The notes below the pieces were generated by a model. It was not told where the DNA came from and made no database searches. It saw only the letters and a list, made by a program, of their open reading frames with translations. A stretch of DNA of 64,000 nucleotides from NCBI GenBank assembly GCA_036501625.1, contig DASXZY010000045.1, positions 208,917-272,916 on the forward strand, given 5' to 3'. Below are positions 1 through 9,157 of this stretch, piece after piece. The translations under genes and the position numbers were made by a program. The DNA comes from Palsa-1400 sp036501625 (GTDB taxonomy: Bacteria > Verrucomicrobiota > Verrucomicrobiia > Limisphaerales > Palsa-1400). The first letter of the stretch is position 1, and each line of letters starts with the position of its first letter.

Positions 1-3000
1 CCGGTCGGCGCGCCGCCCAAATTGGCCAGGTTGAACGAAATGACAGTCTGCTGGCCTCCCACCATGGAGCCTTGCAGGTTCGCGGGCGTCGCTTGCAATT
101 GCGGCACCAGCTCCACCACTTGCGCGTTGACTTGAAAGTTATTGGTGACACCCTGCGACGTCACGAACTGGATGGTGAACGAGGAATAATTGGGCGACGT
201 GCCGGTCGGCGTAAAGACGCATGAAGCTTGCACCGAGGCGTTGCCTTGCAGGACGGCCGGAACATTGACTTGCACACCCACGTTGGCCGGCGCCGCCAGC
301 ACGTTGGCCGCCAATCCGCTCAACTGGTCGCCCGTCAAGTTCGAGATCGTCACGATATTCGTTTGCGGGAAGCCCACCGTCAAAACCGTCGAAAGGCTGG
401 GCGCGCTCAAACTCATCCCCAGCAGCGTGAAAGAGCCTTGCGCGGCGGGATTGCTCAATCCCGGCAAGGCGGCTGCGAATTGCACCTGCCCAACTTCCCC
501 GGCCAGCGGCGTGAAGTTGACCGTGGCATTGCCGGACGAATCCGTCGTGACCGCGAATGACCGGCTGATGCCGTTATTGTAGAGCCAGAGCACGGCCGAG
601 CCATTGGGAACTCCCGCCTGCGACCCGCAATTAACCGTCTGCACCGTAATCGGCACCGTCGTCCCGGAAGGATACATGGATTGCGCCGCTTGCGCGGTGG
701 CGCAGTAGCCGAGCACCGTCAGCGTCGCCGGCGCGCTGGTCACCGCCGAAACAATATTGGAAACAACCACGGTATATTGGCCGCCATTGGTCGTTTGCAC
801 GCTGGGGAAGTTCAAAGTGGAATTGGTCGCCCCAGCCAGCAACGCGGCGCCTTGATACCATTGGAAGGTCCAAGGCGAAGTCCCTCCGGCCGTCACCGAG
901 AAACCGCCGCTGCCGCCCACGCCAATCGCCACGCTCTGCGGCGGCGTGACTGTCGGCGGCGTCAGCACCGTCAAAATCGCTTGCGTGCTGTAGAGCGTGC
1001 CGAAGGAATTAGAGATGAACACGCGGTAACCCCCAGCGTCAGCCAGCGCCAAGTTGCTCACCGTCAGCGTGGGTGTCTGCACTCCGCTGAAGAGGCCGCG
1101 CAGGTTCAACAAATTGGCCCCGTTGAATTGCCATTGGTAGCTCAGCGTGCCTTCGCCAAAAGCCGATACCTGGAACACCACATTGCTTCCCGCGACAACC
1201 GACTGGCTCAACGGCTGCGTAATAATCCCCGGCGGAACTCCGTAAGTGAACGCGTTGTTCAGCGTTACGCTGTTCCCATCCGGATTATTGACTGTGACAC
1301 CCACCGTGCCAGCGGCGGCAACCGGTGTCACCACCGTAAGATTGGACGGGCTGGTTACATTAACCGCCGTTCCGGGCGTCAAACCAAAATTAACCGCGGT
1401 CCCGACCTCGAAATCGGTTCCCGTCAATGCCACCGTCAGCCCTCCGTTGGTCGCGCCCGTGATGGGCGAAACGGCCGAGATCGTCGGCGCGGCGGCGGCG
1501 CTGATGGTCAAGGCGCCATTAATCGCCGTCAGCGTGTAATTGATAAGCCTGCCGAACGGGTCCAGCAGCACGGGCACGATGGGATACACGCCCGGCGGAC
1601 TGGCCGGGACGGCGGCCGAAGTGTAGGTGGCGGAAATGTTGTCCGCCGGCTGCAACCCCGCGATAAGCCCCGTGAACACCGGGTTGGCATGCCCATAAGC
1701 GCGGGCCGCGTTGCTGGCTGTGACGGTCAGCGGCGCTTTCGTGACCGTGATGGACGCGACGTTGGTGGCGTCTTGATAATTCACCGTGTCGCTGGGCGTG
1801 AAAATGGCCGTCAATAGGAAAGTTCCCGCGTTCAGGATCGCCCCCGGCGCCGGGCTGTAAGTGAAGGTTCCGGGAACGTTCGCCAAAGCGTCAAGTTGAA
1901 CATTGTTCAGGGCCGTCCCATAGTCAATCGGCGCGGCGTTGGACCAAGTGACCACGGGCGATTTGCGCAGCACCGTCAAGGTCGCGGGCAAACTGATCGT
2001 TCCGCCGGCGACGTTGCTGATGGTCACCACGTATTTCCCCGCGTCGGTGAATTGCACGTTTGTGATCGTCAGCACATTGCTGGCCGAGCCGGTGATGCGC
2101 CCGTTGTCGCTCAAATTGGTTCCGTTCAAGGACCATTGATTGGTCAGCGGCAGCAGGCCCGTCGTTGTCACCGTGAATACGGCCGTGCTGCCCACCACAA
2201 CCGATTGGCTTAGCGGCGCTCCCGTGATCGATGGCGTCGTGTTCAGGCATTTGCCCGCCGTGCTTGCGCCATAGATGGCCGCGACTTCGTTGGAGGTCAA
2301 AACCGTGTTGTAAACGGAGAGCTGATTAATGATGCCGTCGAATGAATCATTGTTGTTCGTGTTCAGCAGATCCGCGCGCGCGCCGATGGCCGCTGAGGTG
2401 ACGAAACTGTAACTTTTATTATAAACCCCGCTGTAGGGATAGGCGGCTCCGTCAAGATAAAATACCACCTTGCCGCCCGCGGCCAGCGTCACCGCGACAT
2501 GGTGCCAATTGGTATCCGTCACGGCCGCCGTCGAATCCGCCTCCGATGCGTCAACCTTTGTCAGAAGAAGCGTTCCGCTTGGAGCGATGCCAAAGCCGTA
2601 GCCGTCACGGCCATAGCCAAACAAGAGAGCGGTGCCGTTCCCCGCCGTGCTGTCGGTCGACGCCACAGCCGTGCTGCCGCGTTGAATCCAGGCTTCAATG
2701 GTAAACGATTGCAATTGCAAATCCGTTGGATTGCCCACCACCACTCCGGCATGGTTGGTCGCGAATTGGAATCCTTCCCCGACTTCCGCCGGCGCGTAAG
2801 TCACTCCATTGCTCAAGATGCCATTGTTGCCGCTGACGATGTCCAGCGCGTTTCCGTTGCCGGGCCACCAGGAAACAAGGCCCGGCGAGGGCGACGTGCA
2901 GTCAAGCACATTAAGTTTGGCCACGATGCTGGTGACCGCGCCATAGGCATTGCTGATCACCACCTTGTAGCTGCCCGAATCGTCATCGGTCACGCCATTG

Positions 3001-5789
3001 AGGGCCAGGCTCCCGCTGGCCGAGCCGGACACTGGCCCGCCGTCGCTCAAGATCGTTCCATTGTGCGACCATTGGTAGCTCAACGGTTCCGCTCCCGCGG
3101 CCGCCACGGCAAACAGCGCGTTGGAGGCGAACGTCGTCGTCGCGTTGCTCGGCTGCACCGTGATGGCGGGCGCCAGGGACAGCTTGTTTGTCACAGTCAA
3201 ATAAACTCCATTGTTGCTGTAAGCCACGCTGAAGCCGGCCGGCATGTTCAGCGGCCCCATCGTGCCGGCAAGGCTGGACGACGAAAGAATCTGAAACGTG
3301 GTGTTCGACGCCGGCACGAACCCGTTCGTCAATTCCACCGTAAGCAATCCGCCCAGCGAAGCGCTGGCAACCCCGGTCAGCGCGCCGAACTGCCCTTGAT
3401 TGGCGCCGCCCAAGGTGACCGCCAGTGCGCCGCCGCCTTGAGCATAGCTGCCGTTGTTCAAGGAAATATTTCCGGTCTCCACGTTGATGGAGCCGCCGAG
3501 GTTGCTGAAGGGCGCGGCGACCGTGCTCAGGTTGGTTCCGCCGGCTTTAAGCAGCGTCCCCTGGTTTCTGAACCCCGGCCCGTTGTTATAATTGACTATC
3601 GAAGTGTCCGACGCAAATTCCACCACGCCGCCTGGCAGGTTGGCCAAAATCCCATTCGCGCCCCAATTAATGAGCAGGTTGCCGCTTTGCAGAATGACGG
3701 CCCCCGCGTTATTCAGAATTTGCCCCAAATTATAATTGTTGCCATTGACGCCGGCCAGCACGATGGTCCCGTCGGGCGCGACAGTCATCGAAAAGCCTCC
3801 GGTGCCAAGCGAGCCCGAGGTCCAGGTGAGCAGGCCGTGCAGCGTCCCGGTTCCTTCAAAGGCCGCCCCGGCCAGCGCCAGGTTGGCGCTGGTCAAATTG
3901 CCGCTTTGATTGACTTGGCCGCCGGTCAAAGTGATTTGGCCCGCGCCGATAAACGAGCTGCCGTCATTCAAAGCCGTGTTGTAGTTGCCAATCGCAATGA
4001 CACCGGACCTCGCCTCCACCACGCCGCTGTTGCTGAAAGGCGTGGCAATAACGCTCGTGTTGGTCCCCGCGGACTTGCGCACAATGCCCTGGTTATCAAG
4101 CCCCGGCCCGTTGTTATAATTGACGATGGAAACATCGCCGGCCATGTCCACCAGCCCCCCTGGAAGGTTGATCAGATCTCCCTCCGCGCCCCAGTTGATT
4201 AAAATATTGCCGCTCTGCAAATGGATCGTCCCTGAGTTGTATAAGGCCTCCCCCATATTGTAGTTGTTTCCGTTGACTCCAGCCAGCACAAGCGTCGCAT
4301 TGGTGTCAATGGCACAGGAGTAGCCTCCGTCGCCGAACGTGCCCGAGATCCAGGTCAGCGTGCCCTCGATCGTTCCGGTGGCATCAAGAGTGGCCCCGGC
4401 CAGCGCCAGATTGGAACTGGTCAAGACGCCGCTCTGGAAGATCGTGCTGCCGCTCAAAACGGTCTGGCCCGTGCCAATGAACAAACTGCCCGTCGTCAAC
4501 GAAGCAGGATAATTCATGTTGATCGTGCCGGTATTGGCCTCCACCGTCCCGCTGTTGCTGAACGGCACCGCGAGATAGCTTGTGCCCGTGCCGCCAGATT
4601 TGACCAGCAGCCCCTCGTTGTTCAGCCCCGGCCCATTGTTATAATTGACTATCGAAGTGTCCGACACAAAATCAATGACGCCGCTGGCCAGATTGTTCAA
4701 AATGCCGTTCGCGCCCCAATTCACCAGGAGATTGCCGCTCTGAATTTCAATCGTCCCCGCGTTGTTGATGGTCTGCCCCATATTATAATTGTTGCCATTG
4801 ACGCCCGCCAGCACAAGGGTCGCGTTGGTGTCAATGTTCAAAACACTGCCGCCGTTGCCGAGCGTGCCTCCGGTCCAAGTCAGCGTGCCATAGAGCGTCC
4901 CGCTTAATTGAAGGTTCGCCCCCGCCAGCACGAGGTTGGAACTGGTCAAACTGCCGTTCTGGCTGAGATTGCCCGATGTCAAGGTGGTCTGGCCCGCGCC
5001 GGTAAACGTGCTGCCATCACCCAGGGTGGAACCGTTATAATTGATGTTGATCGTGCCGGTATTGGCTTCCACGGCGCCCGTGTTGCTGAAGGGCGCCGCG
5101 ATCTGGCTCACCCCCGTGCCGCCCGATTTGACAATCGTTCCCGCATTGCTGAATCCTGGCCCGTTATTGTAATTCACAATCGAAACGTCCGACGTGAACT
5201 CCACCACTCCTCCGGGCAAGTTGTTCAAAATCCCGTCGGCTCCCCAATTAATCAATATATTGCCGCTCACCAATTGCATTGTGCCCGAGTTATTTAAAGT
5301 GCATCCCAGGTTATAATTGTTGCCATTGACGCCCGCCATCGTGAAAAGGCCGTTGGTGCCCACATTGATGGTCGGGCCGCTATTGATCGTTCCGCCGCTG
5401 AAAACAAACTGGCCGTTGATGGTGTAAACCCCTCCGCTAATCTGTCCCCCGCTCAAAGCGAATACGCCGCGGGGATTCACTGTGACTGCGCTGTCAATCG
5501 TCAGGTCGTTCACCGGCAAGTTAAGAGTCTGCTGCCCGCTCGCGCCGCCAATTGTCAAAGCAAAAACCGTGCTTCCCGACGAGTTGGTCACCGCATAGGT
5601 GCCCGAGTTGGTGATGACAGCCGTGTCGGCGCCGCCCGGCACTACATTCGGGCTCCAATTGACGCCCGCATTCCAATTGCCGCCATTGACGTTAGTCCAC
5701 AATATCGTGGAAGCATTCGCCGACGTTATGAGGAAGGTTGCAAACGTTGCAAGGAGGGGTGTAATTTTGCAATAAAGTGCGTTCTTCAT
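1..5789 (-). CDS. Giant secreted repeat / LamG / Ig-like protein (3' end outside window)
   Basis: A single uninterrupted minus-strand frame runs from an ATG at 5789 to the window edge (about 1929 codons, stop not seen). Residues 1-26 are a signal peptide ending ITSANA. Residues ~100-830 hold four beta-strand-rich repeats of about 175 aa, marked by VLAGVNGNNYN and NNGPG segments, like autotransporter-associated passenger repeats. Next come an Ig-like domain (~870-960, with YQW), a LamG/concanavalin-like domain (~963-1180, with SWWPGNG and WHHVAVTL), a second Ig-like domain (~1185-1275), an MBG-like domain (~1277-1430), an IPT/TIG domain (~1430-1518) and two more Ig-like domains (~1518-1697). 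This architecture is typical of very large exported adhesin or carbohydrate-binding proteins of Verrucomicrobiota and Planctomycetota. The anchor (PEP-CTERM, T9SS-like or beta-barrel) would be in the missing C-terminus. Substrate unknown. Confidence 0.88.
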   Translation of the reverse strand, partial: MKNALYCKITPLLATFATFLITSANASTILWTNVNGGNWNAGVNWSPNVVPGGADTAVITNSGTYAVTNSSGSTVFALTIGGASGQQTLNLPVNDLTIDSAVTVNPRGVFALSGGQISGGVYTINGQFVFSGGTINSGPTINVGTNGLFTMAGVNGNNYNLGCTLNNSGTMQLVSGNILINWGADGILNNLPGGVVEFTSDVSIVNYNNGPGFSNAGTIVKSGGTGVSQIAAPFSNTGAVEANTGTININYNGSTLGDGSTFTGAGQTTLTSGNLSQNGSLTSSNLVLAGANLQLSGTLYGTLTWTGGTLGNGGSVLNIDTNATLVLAGVNGNNYNMGQTINNAGTIEIQSGNLLVNWGANGILNNLASGVIDFVSDTSIVNYNNGPGLNNEGLLVKSGGTGTSYLAVPFSNSGTVEANTGTINMNYPASLTTGSLFIGTGQTVLSGSTIFQSGVLTSSNLALAGATLDATGTIEGTLTWISGTFGDGGYSCAIDTNATLVLAGVNGNNYNMGEALYNSGTIHLQSGNILINWGAEGDLINLPGGLVDMAGDVSIVNYNNGPGLDNQGIVRKSAGTNTSVIATPFSNSGVVEARSGVIAIGNYNTALNDGSSFIGAGQITLTGGQVNQSGNLTSANLALAGAAFEGTGTLHGLLTWTSGSLGTGGFSMTVAPDGTIVLAGVNGNNYNLGQILNNAGAVILQSGNLLINWGANGILANLPGGVVEFASDTSIVNYNNGPGFRNQGTLLKAGGTNLSTVAAPFSNLGGSINVETGNISLNNGSYAQGGGALAVTLGGANQGQFGALTGVASASLGGLLTVELTNGFVPASNTTFQILSSSSLAGTMGPLNMPAGFSVAYSNNGVYLTVTNKLSLAPAITVQPSNATTTFASNALFAVAAAGAEPLSYQWSHNGTILSDGGPVSGSASGSLALNGVTDDDSGSYKVVISNAYGAVTSIVAKLNVLDCTSPSPGLVSWWPGNGNALDIVSGNNGILSNGVTYAPAEVGEGFQFATNHAGVVVGNPTDLQLQSFTIEAWIQRGSTAVASTDSTAGNGTALLFGYGRDGYGFGIAPSGTLLLTKVDASEADSTAAVTDTNWHHVAVTLAAGGKVVFYLDGAAYPYSGVYNKSYSFVTSAAIGARADLLNTNNNDSFDGIINQLSVYNTVLTSNEVAAIYGASTAGKCLNTTPSITGAPLSQSVVVGSTAVFTVTTTGLLPLTNQWSLNGTNLSDNGRITGSASNVLTITNVQFTDAGKYVVTISNVAGGTISLPATLTVLRKSPVVTWSNAAPIDYGTALNNVQLDALANVPGTFTYSPAPGAILNAGTFLLTAIFTPSDTVNYQDATNVASITVTKAPLTVTASNAARAYGHANPVFTGLIAGLQPADNISATYTSAAVPASPPGVYPIVPVLLDPFGRLINYTLTAINGALTISAAAAPTISAVSPITGATNGGLTVALTGTDFEVGTAVNFGLTPGTAVNVTSPSNLTVVTPVAAAGTVGVTVNNPDGNSVTLNNAFTYGVPPGIITQPLSQSVVAGSNVVFQVSAFGEGTLSYQWQFNGANLLNLRGLFSGVQTPTLTVSNLALADAGGYRVFISNSFGTLYSTQAILTVLTPPTVTPPQSVAIGVGGSGGFSVTAGGTSPWTFQWYQGAALLAGATNSTLNFPSVQTTNGGQYTVVVSNIVSAVTSAPATLTVLGYCATAQAAQSMYPSGTTVPITVQTVNCGSQAGVPNGSAVLWLYNNGISRSFAVTTDSSGNATVNFTPLAGEVGQVQFAAALPGLSNPAAQGSFTLLGMSLSAPSLSTVLTVGFPQTNIVTISNLTGDQLSGLAANVLAAPANVGVQVNVPAVLQGNASVQASCVFTPTGTSPNYSSFTIQFVTSQGVTNNFQVNAQVVELVPQLQATPANLQGSMVGGQQTVISFNLANLGGAPT
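3430..5345 (-). repeat. Four coding repeats of ~525 bp inside the giant surface protein
   Basis: The marker ATTGTTATAATTGAC or close variants recurs near 3584, 4114, 4637 and 5165 (spacings about 530, 523 and 528 bp). A second marker, TTATAATTGTTGCCATTGAC, recurs near 3730, 4260, 4780 and 5310 at the same spacing. The repeats are in frame, so copy number could change by recombination without breaking the protein. Confidence 0.8.
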
Positions 5790-6467
5790 AGGTCAATAAT
5801 CAAAAAAGGCCACGTAAATCAGGATATTCTTCTCATAATCGAAAAAACGATGCAAGCATTATCGCGTTTTTTTTGCGTACTCTATTTGTCAGCCCGGCAA
5901 CCCCGCTTAAATTCCTGCCCCGCAATAGCATGTGGATTCTCTAATCGCCAAAAACGTGCAGAACGCCCGATAACTCAATCGAGAGAACTTTGGGAATTAC
6001 ACCAGAGCGGCTGGTCTCAGTGTGAAATAATTTTGTTCGTTCCCTTCATGTGCTTGGTGTAGAACGTATTTTCAATTCACAGAAAACTGATGATCACCAT
6101 CAGCTTTGAAAACACTGTGGCATTTTCAAGAAATCGGCTCTGCAAAAAAGGCAACCACCGCGGAAAGCAAGTAACTCTCATCTCTCATGGAAAATAAGCC
6201 GTGGCAACCAAGCTTGGCTTGCAAAAACCTTGCCTTGAATCTCTTATATTTTGTCATCATATTCGACGAAAGGCAGCCAGTGTTTTTCCAAGCACCTTCG
6301 TGCCGCTGATTTATTTTCGATTCTGACGCAGGCGCCAGAGTCGAAGGATACTTATGCGAGTGCGAGAAATATATTTCAATGCGGTCGTCGAACTTACTCA
6401 TGGGAAGGCAACGTAAAAATCGGAGCATAACTATTGCCTTATATCTAACTTATTCAACGGCAACAGC

Positions 6468-6765
6468 TTGCAAAATAACCTTCCAAAATGTCAGGCGTTT
6501 TTGCAGAAAAACAGGGGGTTTGGCGGAAAAAAACGATCATTTCGCAGGCGTTTTCTCGATTTTTCGCGTTGTATTCATTTGCAATGCTCTATCCCCAAGC
6601 AACTTCCGTCCTGCGGCATCCCTCCAAAAAAATCATACCTGAAAACCCACTGTAGGTTTTTGTGCCTTTTCCATATCTGGCACAATTTGCGCATGAACGT
6701 AGAAAGTGTTCAGAAAACGAAGGCGCACCGCCACACTCAATCGGGACGGGCGAGCGCCGCGAGGC
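6468..6765 (-). repeat. Dispersed intergenic element, copy 1
   Basis: Read on the minus strand, this stretch is collinear with 59294-59710 on the plus strand. Shared blocks in order are TCGCGGCG(C/T)TCG, CCGTCCCGAT, a block containing GTTCATGCG and AAATTGTG, AAAAACCTACAGT, GTATGATTTTTT (GCATGATTTTTT in copy 2) and CTGTTTTTCTGCAAAAAC. CCTAC-N-GTAGG in the middle is a palindrome. No conserved reading frame supports a protein, so it is more likely a dispersed repeat or structured RNA. Confidence 0.75.
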
Positions 6766-6817
6766 CCATTTATTCTCTCGAACCGGCCCAGCCATCCAAC
6801 CTCAGTCGAGCCACGCC

Positions 6818-6857
6818 AATACGAGGCAAAACAAGGTCGAACAAGCCATTTTCAAGC
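6818..6857 (+). repeat. 10-bp-period array (four units)
   Basis: Consecutive decamers CAATACGAGG, CAAAACAAGG, TCGAACAAGC and CATTTTCAAG. The unit CAAAACAAGG recurs exactly in the array upstream of glmM. Confidence 0.55.
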
Positions 6858-7060
6858 CCCGGATCCAGGAGAGGCGGGGTGCCGAGTGCCCCATTTATTC
6901 CACCGAACCGGGAAGCCTGTGCCGCAAGGAGGCAGAGGAATTACGCGGCAAAGGGTATTTTGCGATTTTTCGCGCCGTTTGCTTTTTTCGCCGCCGGTCA
7001 TGTCAGGGCGTCGCGGATCTCCAACCTCCTGTCAGAAGCGAAAGGACTACGGAAGCCTGC

Positions 7061-7130
7061 GCGATTGCACTCAATTGCACTTGAATACGGTCAAACATGG
7101 TCAATTACGCCCTTTTCGGCAAAAAATGGC
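7061..7130 (+). repeat. 10-bp-period array upstream of rpsA
   Basis: Decamers GCGATTGCAC, TCAATTGCAC, TTGAATACGG, TCAAACATGG, TCAATTACGC and CCTTTTCGGC follow each other without gaps, about 220 bp before the rpsA start. The units are degenerate but hold an AT-rich half and a G/C step in fixed phase. Confidence 0.65.
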
Positions 7131-7253
7131 GCCGATTTTTCACTTGCATGAGACGAGGACTGGAGTATGATGACAACCGCCTGAACGCCGCGTGTGCGGC
7201 TGTTCGTTGAGGCTGAGAAAAGAAAGTTAACGTCAAACCTAACCTTTAACCTC

Positions 7254-7268
7254 CGTTGCCAGGCAACG
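7254..7268. promoter_or_regulatory. Palindrome in the rpsA leader
   Basis: CGTTGCC-A-GGCAACG is a perfect 7-bp inverted repeat with a one-base centre, about 80 bp upstream of the rpsA start. With so small a loop it is more likely a dimeric protein operator than a stable hairpin. S1 synthesis is autoregulated in other bacteria through the mRNA leader, but no such link can be shown here. Confidence 0.4.
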
Positions 7269-7346
7269 CGGTCAGGTAAGGCAATGGAGTCTTCGCCGGT
7301 GTCCCGGCAAGTCTCCCTCTCGGTTGGTTCATATTACTATATTATT

Positions 7347-9023
7347 ATGCTAACGATGGAAGAGGCCCTGCGGCAAAGTCCCGCTTCCTTTGCGACAGGC
7401 CAGATTGTCAAAGGCACTATCATTGAAGTCCGTCCCAAGGAAGTCCTCGTCGATATCGGCTACAAAAGCGAAGGCGTCATCCCCGCCAACGAATTCGACG
7501 ACATCAAGGCTGTCAAAATCAACGATGAAATCGATGTCCTCATCGAAAAACTCGAGGACAAAGAAGGCATGGTCATCCTTTCCAAGGAAAAGGCCGAGTT
7601 TAAGAAGAATTGGGATAAAATCCTTACAATTTGCAATGAAGGCGGCACTATTACCGGCAGGGTCAAGGCCGCCGTCAAAGGCGGTTTGCTGGTCAACATT
7701 GGCGTGGAGGCTTTTCTGCCCGCCTCGCAGATTGACATCATCCCGCCCAAAAACCTGGCCCAGTTTCTCGGCAACACCTACGATTTCAAAGTCGTCAAGA
7801 TCAACCAGGAGCGCCAGAATATCGTCCTTTCCCGCCGCGAATTGATCGAACAGCAGCGCAACGACAAGCGGGCCAAGCTCCTGACCGAAATGACCCCGGG
7901 CGACATCCGCAAGGGCACGGTCAAGAATATCACGGATTTCGGCGCGTTCATCGATCTCAACGGCATTGACGGCCTGCTCCATATCACCGACATGAGCTGG
8001 GGCCGCGTCGGCCATCCTTCGGAAATTCTCAAGGTCGGCCAGGACATCGACGTCGTGGTGCTGGACATCAACCGCGAGAAAGAGCGCGTGAGCCTCGGCC
8101 TCAAGCAAAAGTTGAGCAATCCGTGGGAAAACATCGACGCCAAATACCAAGTCGGCGTGCGTGTCAAAGGCAAGGTCGTCAATTTGGTGCCTTACGGCGC
8201 GTTTGTCGAACTGGAGCCGGGAGTCGAAGGTCTCGTGCATGTGACCGAGCTGTCCTGGACCAAGCGCATCGCCAAGCCGTCCGACGTGCTCAAGGCCGAC
8301 CAGGAAATCGAGGCGGTCGTGCTGGGCATTAACCGCGAGGAGCAGAAAATTTCGCTGGGCATCCGCCAGCTCGAAGCCAATCCGTGGGACCGCGCGATGG
8401 ACAAATATCCTTCCGGCACCAAGGTCAAGGGCAAGATTCGCAATTTGACCAGCTACGGCGCGTTCGTGGAATTGGAAGAGGGCTTGGACGGCATGATCCA
8501 CGTTTCAGACATCTCTTGGACTCGCAAAATCAATCATCCTTCCGAAGTCTTCAAAAAGGGCGATGACGTGGAAGCGGTCGTGCTGGAGGTCGACAAGGCC
8601 AACCAGCGCATCTCCGTCGGTGTCAAACAATTGACAATCGATCCGTGGAGCAACATCGACCAATTCTACAAGGTCGGCGACCTCGTCACCGGCAGCGTAA
8701 CCAAGCTGGCCAGCTTCGGCGCGTTCATCGGCTTGCAGCACGACATCGATGGGCTGGTCCACATCTCGCAAGTGAGCGAGGAGCGGACTGACAAGATCAA
8801 AAACGTCCTCAAGGTCGGGCAGGAAGTGACCGCCCGCGTCATCAAGATTGACAAATCGGAGCGGCGCATCGGCCTGTCCATCAAAGCGGCCGCTTATTCA
8901 CCCGAGCAGCTCAAGGCGGAGCAGGCCATCCTGGATTCGCTCAAGCCGGGCGAAGACTTGGTCGCCTTGCAGCACGCCTTCGATGCGGCCGACGAATCGG
9001 CGCGCCAGCAACAAGGCCAATAG
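7347..9023 (+). CDS. rpsA: 30S ribosomal protein S1
   Basis: A 558-aa protein with six S1/OB-fold repeats at about residues 17-85, 100-165, 185-255, 270-340, 357-427 and 444-514. The last four have the classical GAFV/IEL...GLVHIS pattern; the first two are the divergent ribosome-docking type, as in Gram-negative S1. It brings mRNA to the 30S subunit and helps unfold it. The frame is open further upstream, but homology starts at the ATG at 7347 (second ATG at 7356). No Shine-Dalgarno lies before either, which also holds for E. coli rpsA. It stands alone and is followed by a strong terminator. Confidence 0.97.
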   Translation: MLTMEEALRQSPASFATGQIVKGTIIEVRPKEVLVDIGYKSEGVIPANEFDDIKAVKINDEIDVLIEKLEDKEGMVILSKEKAEFKKNWDKILTICNEGGTITGRVKAAVKGGLLVNIGVEAFLPASQIDIIPPKNLAQFLGNTYDFKVVKINQERQNIVLSRRELIEQQRNDKRAKLLTEMTPGDIRKGTVKNITDFGAFIDLNGIDGLLHITDMSWGRVGHPSEILKVGQDIDVVVLDINREKERVSLGLKQKLSNPWENIDAKYQVGVRVKGKVVNLVPYGAFVELEPGVEGLVHVTELSWTKRIAKPSDVLKADQEIEAVVLGINREEQKISLGIRQLEANPWDRAMDKYPSGTKVKGKIRNLTSYGAFVELEEGLDGMIHVSDISWTRKINHPSEVFKKGDDVEAVVLEVDKANQRISVGVKQLTIDPWSNIDQFYKVGDLVTGSVTKLASFGAFIGLQHDIDGLVHISQVSEERTDKIKNVLKVGQEVTARVIKIDKSERRIGLSIKAAAYSPEQLKAEQAILDSLKPGEDLVALQHAFDAADESARQQQGQ

Positions 9024-9035
9024 TTCATTCGTTTT

Positions 9036-9076
9036 GGCGCCGGTTTGCCGCGGGGCGGGCCGGCGCCGCTTTTTTT
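9036..9076 (+). terminator. Rho-independent terminator of rpsA
   Basis: GGCGCCGG (9036-9043) pairs perfectly with CCGGCGCC (9060-9067), followed by GC and a run of seven T, 13 bases after the rpsA stop codon. Confidence 0.85.
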
Positions 9077-9157
9077 CGCGGCGGGCGCGGATTGTAAATT
9101 AGTATTGACTTATGGCTTGATCGCGGCCGGCCGCCTCCCGAACATGAGACGCGCTCG

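Larger units (their letters stand above)
5790..7346. other. 1.56-kb spacer without a convincing gene
   Basis: This lies between the divergent starts of the giant surface protein and rpsA. Open frames here have no recognisable domain, poor codon composition and no ribosome-binding sites. The stretch 5790-6450 is AT-richer and must hold the promoter of the leftward gene, but no box stands out. From 6468 on it carries the dispersed element, two 10-bp-period arrays and the rpsA leader palindrome listed separately. Confidence 0.6.

Noticed and set aside
6126..6428. Minus-strand open frame of 100 codons in the left spacer
   Set aside because: No domain, no ribosome-binding site, unusual composition; treated as chance.
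6468..7140. CRISPR array
   Set aside because: The repeats are degenerate decamers without unique spacers of constant length, and no cas genes are present.
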